NCBI RefSeq assembly: GCF_016650635.1
Contig: NZ_JAEKFI010000004.1
Coordinates: forward strand, 1,250,001 to 1,314,000
DNA length: 64,000 nucleotides
Source: Pseudomonas sp. TH43
GTDB taxonomy: Bacteria; Pseudomonadota; Gammaproteobacteria; Pseudomonadales; Pseudomonadaceae
Reading direction: 5' to 3'
The stretch's first letter is position 1. Every line of letters starts with the position of its first letter. Positions 60,182-64,000 of this stretch are shown here, piece by piece. The position numbers and the translations under genes are program-made. The notes beneath the pieces are model-generated. The model was not told where the DNA came from and ran no database searches. It saw nothing but the letters and a program-made list of their open reading frames with translations.

Positions 60182-61966
60182 ATGTCCGTTCAACTCGTCA
60201 CTCAGGACCGCTGGCTGGAACTCAACGATGTGTTGCGAGAACTGGTCGCCCAAGGCTTTATCGGTCAGGACGCGGCGGAACAGGCGCTGAATGCCCGGCG
60301 CCGCCACGCCGCCCACGGTCAGATGCATCCGCTGGAATTTATCGCCGGCCAGCAACTCGACGACCTCAGTCGCCCAGGCAAACACCTCGACCTGGAAAGC
60401 CTGACCCTGTGGCTGGCGCAGCAGGCCGGCCAGGCGTATTTGCGCATCGATCCGCTAAAGATCAACGTTGCCGCCATCACTCCGTTGATGTCCTACGCCT
60501 TTGCCCAACGGCACAAGATTCTCGCCGTGGCGGTCGACCGCGATGCGGTCACCGTGGCCAGCGCCCAGCCCTACGTCACGGGATGGGAAGCCGATCTGAC
60601 TCACGTCTTGAAGCTGCCGATCAAACGGGTGGTGGCCAACCCGGCGGACATCCAGCGCTTCAGCGTCGAGTTCTTTCGCCTGGCGAAATCGGTCAGCGGC
60701 GCCAGCAATGCCGACACCCAGAGCGGCAACCTCGGCAACTTCGAACAGTTGCTCAACCTCGGCGCCAGCGATCAGGAGCCGGACGCCAACGACGCGCACA
60801 TCGTCAACATCGTCGACTGGCTCTTCCAGTACGCCTTCCAGCAGCGCGCCAGCGATATCCACATCGAACCTCGGCGCGAGCAAGGCACCGTGCGCTTTCG
60901 CATCGACGGCGTGCTGCACAACGTCTATCAATTCCCGCCGCAGGTGACCATGGCGATTGTCAGTCGCCTGAAAAGCCTCGGGCGGATGAACGTCGCCGAA
61001 AAACGCAAACCCCAGGATGGCCGGGTCAAGACCAAGACCCCGGACGGCGGTGAGGTCGAGTTGCGTCTTTCAACGCTGCCTACAGCGTTCGGCGAAAAAA
61101 TGGTCATGCGGATTTTCGATCCGGAAGTGTTGCTCAAGGACTTCGACCAGTTGGGTTTCAGCGCCGACGACCTGCGCCGCTGGCAGGACATGACCCGCCA
61201 GCCCAACGGCATCATTCTGGTCACTGGTCCCACCGGTTCGGGCAAGACCACCACGCTGTACACCACACTGAAAAAACTGGCGACGCCGGAGGTCAACCTC
61301 TGCACCATCGAAGACCCGATCGAAATGGTCGAACCGGCGTTCAATCAGATGCAGGTGCAGCACAACATCGACCTGAGCTTTGCCGCCGGGGTGCGCGCAC
61401 TGATGCGACAAGACCCGGACATCATCATGATTGGCGAGATCCGTGACCTCGAAACCGCCGAAATGGCCATTCAGGCGGCGCTCACCGGGCATCTGGTGTT
61501 ATCGACCCTGCACACCAACGACGCCCCCAGCGCGATCAGTCGCCTGCTCGAACTCGGCGTGCCGCATTACCTGATCAAAGCCACCGTGCTCGGGGTCATG
61601 GCCCAGCGTCTGGTGCGCACCTTGTGCCCGCACTGCAAAGTACCGCTGGCGCTGGAGGAAGAAGATTGGCAAACCCTGACCCGTCCCTGGCAAGCGCCAT
61701 TGCCGGGCAATGCGCAACGGGCCATCGGTTGCGTGGAATGCCGCGACACCGGTTATCACGGTCGCGCCGGGGTGTACGAAATCATGCAACTGAGCGACAG
61801 CCTCAAGGCTTTCATCACCCCCGACACCGACCTCACGGCGATCCGTCGTCAGGCTTTCAAGGAAGGTATGCGCAGCCTGCGCCTGTCCGGCGCGCAGAAA
61901 GTCGCAGCGGGGCTGACGACGGTTGAGGAGGTGCTGCGGGTGACGCCGCAGAGCGAGCAGAAATAG
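60182..61966 (+). CDS. GspE/PulE-type secretion ATPase, orphan
   Basis: A 594-residue hexameric ATPase of the type II secretion / type IV pilus family. An N-terminal MshEN-like region (about 1-150) precedes the ATPase core. Walker A is GPTGSGKTTTLY, the Asp box follows, Walker B is DPDIIMIGEIRD, and the His box is LSTLHTNDAPSAI. A four-cysteine zinc site CPHC...CVEC with YHGRAGVYEIM is near the C-terminus. No other secretion or pilus genes are adjacent, so its partners lie elsewhere. Start at 60182 follows AAAAGGAAG. Confidence 0.9.
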   Translation: MSVQLVTQDRWLELNDVLRELVAQGFIGQDAAEQALNARRRHAAHGQMHPLEFIAGQQLDDLSRPGKHLDLESLTLWLAQQAGQAYLRIDPLKINVAAITPLMSYAFAQRHKILAVAVDRDAVTVASAQPYVTGWEADLTHVLKLPIKRVVANPADIQRFSVEFFRLAKSVSGASNADTQSGNLGNFEQLLNLGASDQEPDANDAHIVNIVDWLFQYAFQQRASDIHIEPRREQGTVRFRIDGVLHNVYQFPPQVTMAIVSRLKSLGRMNVAEKRKPQDGRVKTKTPDGGEVELRLSTLPTAFGEKMVMRIFDPEVLLKDFDQLGFSADDLRRWQDMTRQPNGIILVTGPTGSGKTTTLYTTLKKLATPEVNLCTIEDPIEMVEPAFNQMQVQHNIDLSFAAGVRALMRQDPDIIMIGEIRDLETAEMAIQAALTGHLVLSTLHTNDAPSAISRLLELGVPHYLIKATVLGVMAQRLVRTLCPHCKVPLALEEEDWQTLTRPWQAPLPGNAQRAIGCVECRDTGYHGRAGVYEIMQLSDSLKAFITPDTDLTAIRRQAFKEGMRSLRLSGAQKVAAGLTTVEEVLRVTPQSEQK

Positions 61967-62035
61967 CCCGGCACGGAACCGGATCGGGAAAATGACGATC
62001 CAACGCCATAGTTAACCCCCAGGAGTCACCTAATC

Positions 62036-62353
62036 ATGCGTCTCAAACTTGCTGTCGCCACCCTGGCCTTGCTGTCCCTTCCTGTTGGCTCAGCGATGGC
62101 CGACAGCTTTTGGCGTAACGTCATTTCGTCAGGTGCAACCACCGGCTCGACTTACCTGACCTTCAAGGATCACAAGCTGATCGTCGCCGCGCAGGACGAT
62201 GCCGGCAGCTTCGTCGCCAGTGACGGCGGCATTCGTGGGCCGTATCTGGAAGCGGCGATGCAGAAAGTCCGCGCCGATAACCCGGGCTTGCAGGCGACCG
62301 ATATGGAATTGGCCAATGCGATTCTGGCGAAGAACGCCGTGGCTTCCGAGTAA
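62036..62353 (+). CDS. DUF2388 small periplasmic protein
   Basis: A 105-residue secreted protein with a signal peptide (about residues 1-22, AMA-DS). The mature part carries SFWRNVISSGATTGSTYLTF and ARDDAGSFVAS-like DAGSFVASDGGIRGPYLE, the DUF2388 pattern. Pseudomonads encode several such proteins of unknown function. It has AGGAG upstream and lies 70 bases after the GspE-type gene. A strong terminator follows. Confidence 0.87.
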   Translation: MRLKLAVATLALLSLPVGSAMADSFWRNVISSGATTGSTYLTFKDHKLIVAAQDDAGSFVASDGGIRGPYLEAAMQKVRADNPGLQATDMELANAILAKNAVASE

Positions 62354-62368
62354 GCCTTGCGCCAACAG

Positions 62369-62398
62369 AAATGCCGCTCAAATGAGCGGCATTTTTTT
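62369..62398 (+). terminator. Rho-independent terminator after the DUF2388 gene
   Basis: AAATGCCGCTC-AAAT-GAGCGGCATTTTTTT, a perfect stem and T-tract 15 bases after the stop. Confidence 0.93.
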
Positions 62399-62427
62399 GT
62401 TCGTAATTTCAAATCCACCACATAACC

Positions 62428-62517
62428 CTGTGGGAGCGAGCCTGCTCGCGAATGCGCTGGGTCAGATACATGTAGGCCTTCTGACACGACGCTTTCGCGA
62501 GCAGGCTCTCTCCCACA
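62428..62517. repeat. REP doublet, GTGGGAGCGAGCCTGCTCGCG family
   Basis: Inverted arms lie between the convergent DUF2388 gene and gcvP. Confidence 0.88.
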
Positions 62518-62541
62518 TTTGGACTGGGGTGCATAGGGAGA

Positions 62542-64000
62542 TCAGCGGTAATCGTCCACCGGGACGCACGCGCAAAACAGATTGCGATCGCCATAGACGT
62601 TATCCACCCGATTCACCGCCGGCCAATATTTGTGTGCCTTGGTGTGCGCATCCGGGGTAATGCCTTGCTCGATGCTGTACGGCCGCTCCCACACCCCGGT
62701 GACATCCGCGAGGGTATGCGGCGCTCGTTTCAGCGGGTTGTCTTCCGCCGGCCAGTTGCCATTCTGCACCTCGGTGATTTCTGCGCGGATGCTCAGCATC
62801 GCGCCGATGAAACGGTCCAGTTCCGCCTTGGACTCACTCTCGGTCGGTTCGACCATCAACGTCCCCGGCACCGGAAATGACATGGTCGGCGCGTGAAAGC
62901 CGTAATCCATCAGACGCTTGGCGACGTCTTCCTCGCTGATCCCGGTCTGCGCTTTCAATGGTCGCAGATCAAGAATGCATTCATGCGCCACCCGCCCATT
63001 GCGCCCGGTGTACAGCACCGCAAACGCGCCGGATAAATGCTGCGCCAGATAATTCGCCGCGAGAATCGCCACCTCACTCGCATCGGCCAATTGCGGGCCC
63101 ATCATGGCGATGTACATCCAGCTGATCGGCAGAATACTCGCACTTCCCCACGGCGCCGCGCTGACCGCGCCGTTCTGCGCGAGCGGCCCGTCAATCGGCA
63201 CCACCGGGTGATTGGCGACGAACGGCGCAAGGTGCGCGCGAATGCCAATCGGCCCCATGCCCGGCCCGCCACCGCCATGGGGAATGCAGAAGGTCTTGTG
63301 CAAATTCATGTGCGACACATCGGCGCCAATGTCTGCCGGCCGCGCCAGCCCGACTTGCGCATTGAGGTTGGCGCCGTCCATGTACACCTGACCGCCATGC
63401 TGGTGGATAACCTCGCAAATCTCGCTGATACCCTCCTCGTAAACACCGTGAGTCGACGGATAGGTCGCCATCAGGCACGACAATTTATCCCCCGCCTCGA
63501 CGGCTTTCTTCTTCAAATCCGCCAGATCGACGTTGCCGGCCTCGTCGCATTCCACGATCACCACGCGCATCCCGGCCATCTGTGCCGAGGCCGGGTTGGT
63601 GCCGTGGGCCGAGGAGGGAATCAGGCAGATATCGCGCGCGCCCTGCTGACGGCTCTCATGATATTTGCGGATCGCCAGCAGCCCGGCGTACTCGCCCTGA
63701 GCGCCGGAGTTGGGCTGCATGCAGATCGCATCGAACCCGGTGATCGCGCACAGCCAACGCTCCAGCTCCTCGATCATCAGCGTGTAACCAATGGCCTGCT
63801 CGCGAGGCACAAACGGATGCAGGTTGGCGAATTGCGGCCAGGTGATCGGGATCATCTCGCTGGTGGCGTTGAGTTTCATGGTGCAGGAGCCCAGCGGAAT
63901 CATCGACTGGTTGAGCGCCAGATCCTTGTTCTCCAGTTGCTTGAGGTAACGCAGCATCTCGGTTTCGCTGTGATGGGCGTTGAACACCGGATGCCGCAGA
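62542..64000 (-). CDS. gcvP: Glycine dehydrogenase (decarboxylating), P protein, C-terminal part
   Basis: The last ~486 residues of the glycine cleavage P protein; the N-terminal half lies beyond the right edge. It decarboxylates glycine and passes the aminomethyl group to the lipoyl arm of GcvH. The segment opens HPVFNAHHSETEMLRYLKQ, the PLP lysine is in MNLHKTFCIPHGGGG, and glycine-rich GPGMGPIG follows. The C-terminal LFCACVPVDDYR is typical. The frame stays open to the window edge, so no start is assigned. gcvH and gcvT are expected upstream but are not visible. Confidence 0.95.
   Translation of the reverse strand, partial: LRHPVFNAHHSETEMLRYLKQLENKDLALNQSMIPLGSCTMKLNATSEMIPITWPQFANLHPFVPREQAIGYTLMIEELERWLCAITGFDAICMQPNSGAQGEYAGLLAIRKYHESRQQGARDICLIPSSAHGTNPASAQMAGMRVVIVECDEAGNVDLADLKKKAVEAGDKLSCLMATYPSTHGVYEEGISEICEVIHQHGGQVYMDGANLNAQVGLARPADIGADVSHMNLHKTFCIPHGGGGPGMGPIGIRAHLAPFVANHPVVPIDGPLAQNGAVSAAPWGSASILPISWMYIAMMGPQLADASEVAILAANYLAQHLSGAFAVLYTGRNGRVAHECILDLRPLKAQTGISEEDVAKRLMDYGFHAPTMSFPVPGTLMVEPTESESKAELDRFIGAMLSIRAEITEVQNGNWPAEDNPLKRAPHTLADVTGVWERPYSIEQGITPDAHTKAHKYWPAVNRVDNVYGDRNLFCACVPVDDYR

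Overview
This 64 kb window is chromosomal DNA of a Pseudomonas of the P. fluorescens group. GC content is high, codon use is typical of the genus, and almost every intergenic space carries REP-type inverted repeats. From family knowledge, the gene neighbourhoods match those around thyA-lgt-ptsP, ilvA-rpiA, serA, the AHL acylase gene, the spu polyamine genes and argA/gcvP in P. aeruginosa. I saw no rRNA, tRNA, CRISPR array, transposase, prophage or plasmid function.

Layout. 1-2.4 kb: end of a 2-aminoethylphosphonate-type ABC importer operon and its LysR regulator. 2.4-5.3 kb: divergent cadA/cadR metal-efflux pair. 5.4-6.2 kb: an unrecognised 276-residue protein. 6.4-9.1 kb: thyA, lgt and a TSUP permease. 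9.3-16.3 kb: NRDE protein, ptsP-rppH, a HAD phosphatase, a membrane protein and ilvA. 16.3-21.5 kb: rpiA, two tandem SdiA-regulated-type proteins, an FAH-family hydrolase and a D-2-hydroxyglutarate dehydrogenase. The last is divergent from serA (21.7-23.0 kb), its probable metabolic partner. 23-30.5 kb: small envelope and enzyme genes ending in a large periplasmic acylase of the AHL/penicillin acylase family.

30.6-33.3 kb holds a GlxA-type AraC regulator and a divergent HD-domain enzyme gene. They are separated by an intergenic region that has been tandemly multiplied to four copies of about 255 bp. Each copy carries a palindromic repeat element and a pair of TTGGCA motifs exactly 21 bp apart. 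This is the most unusual structure in the window.

33.4-44 kb is the polyamine (spu) locus: transporter SpuDEFGH, transaminase SpuC, glutamylpolyamine synthetase SpuB and the divergent synthetase SpuI. Where spuA (gamma-glutamyl amide hydrolase) is expected there is only a decayed N-terminal remnant, so the pathway must use a hydrolase encoded elsewhere.

44-46 kb: a TetR regulator and a type I pantothenate kinase. 46-54.7 kb: the ssuEADCBF sulfonate operon, a 1-Cys peroxiredoxin of LsfA type, an OprD porin and a solitary TauA-like binding protein, together a sulfur-scavenging neighbourhood. 54.8-57.5 kb: argA and argE. 57.7-62.4 kb: a CYTH/CHAD protein, an Lrp regulator divergent from a small ACT-like protein, an orphan GspE-type ATPase and a DUF2388 protein. 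The window ends inside gcvP.

All coordinates and starts were read by eye. Functional names rest on recognised motifs, lengths and gene order; no database search was run.
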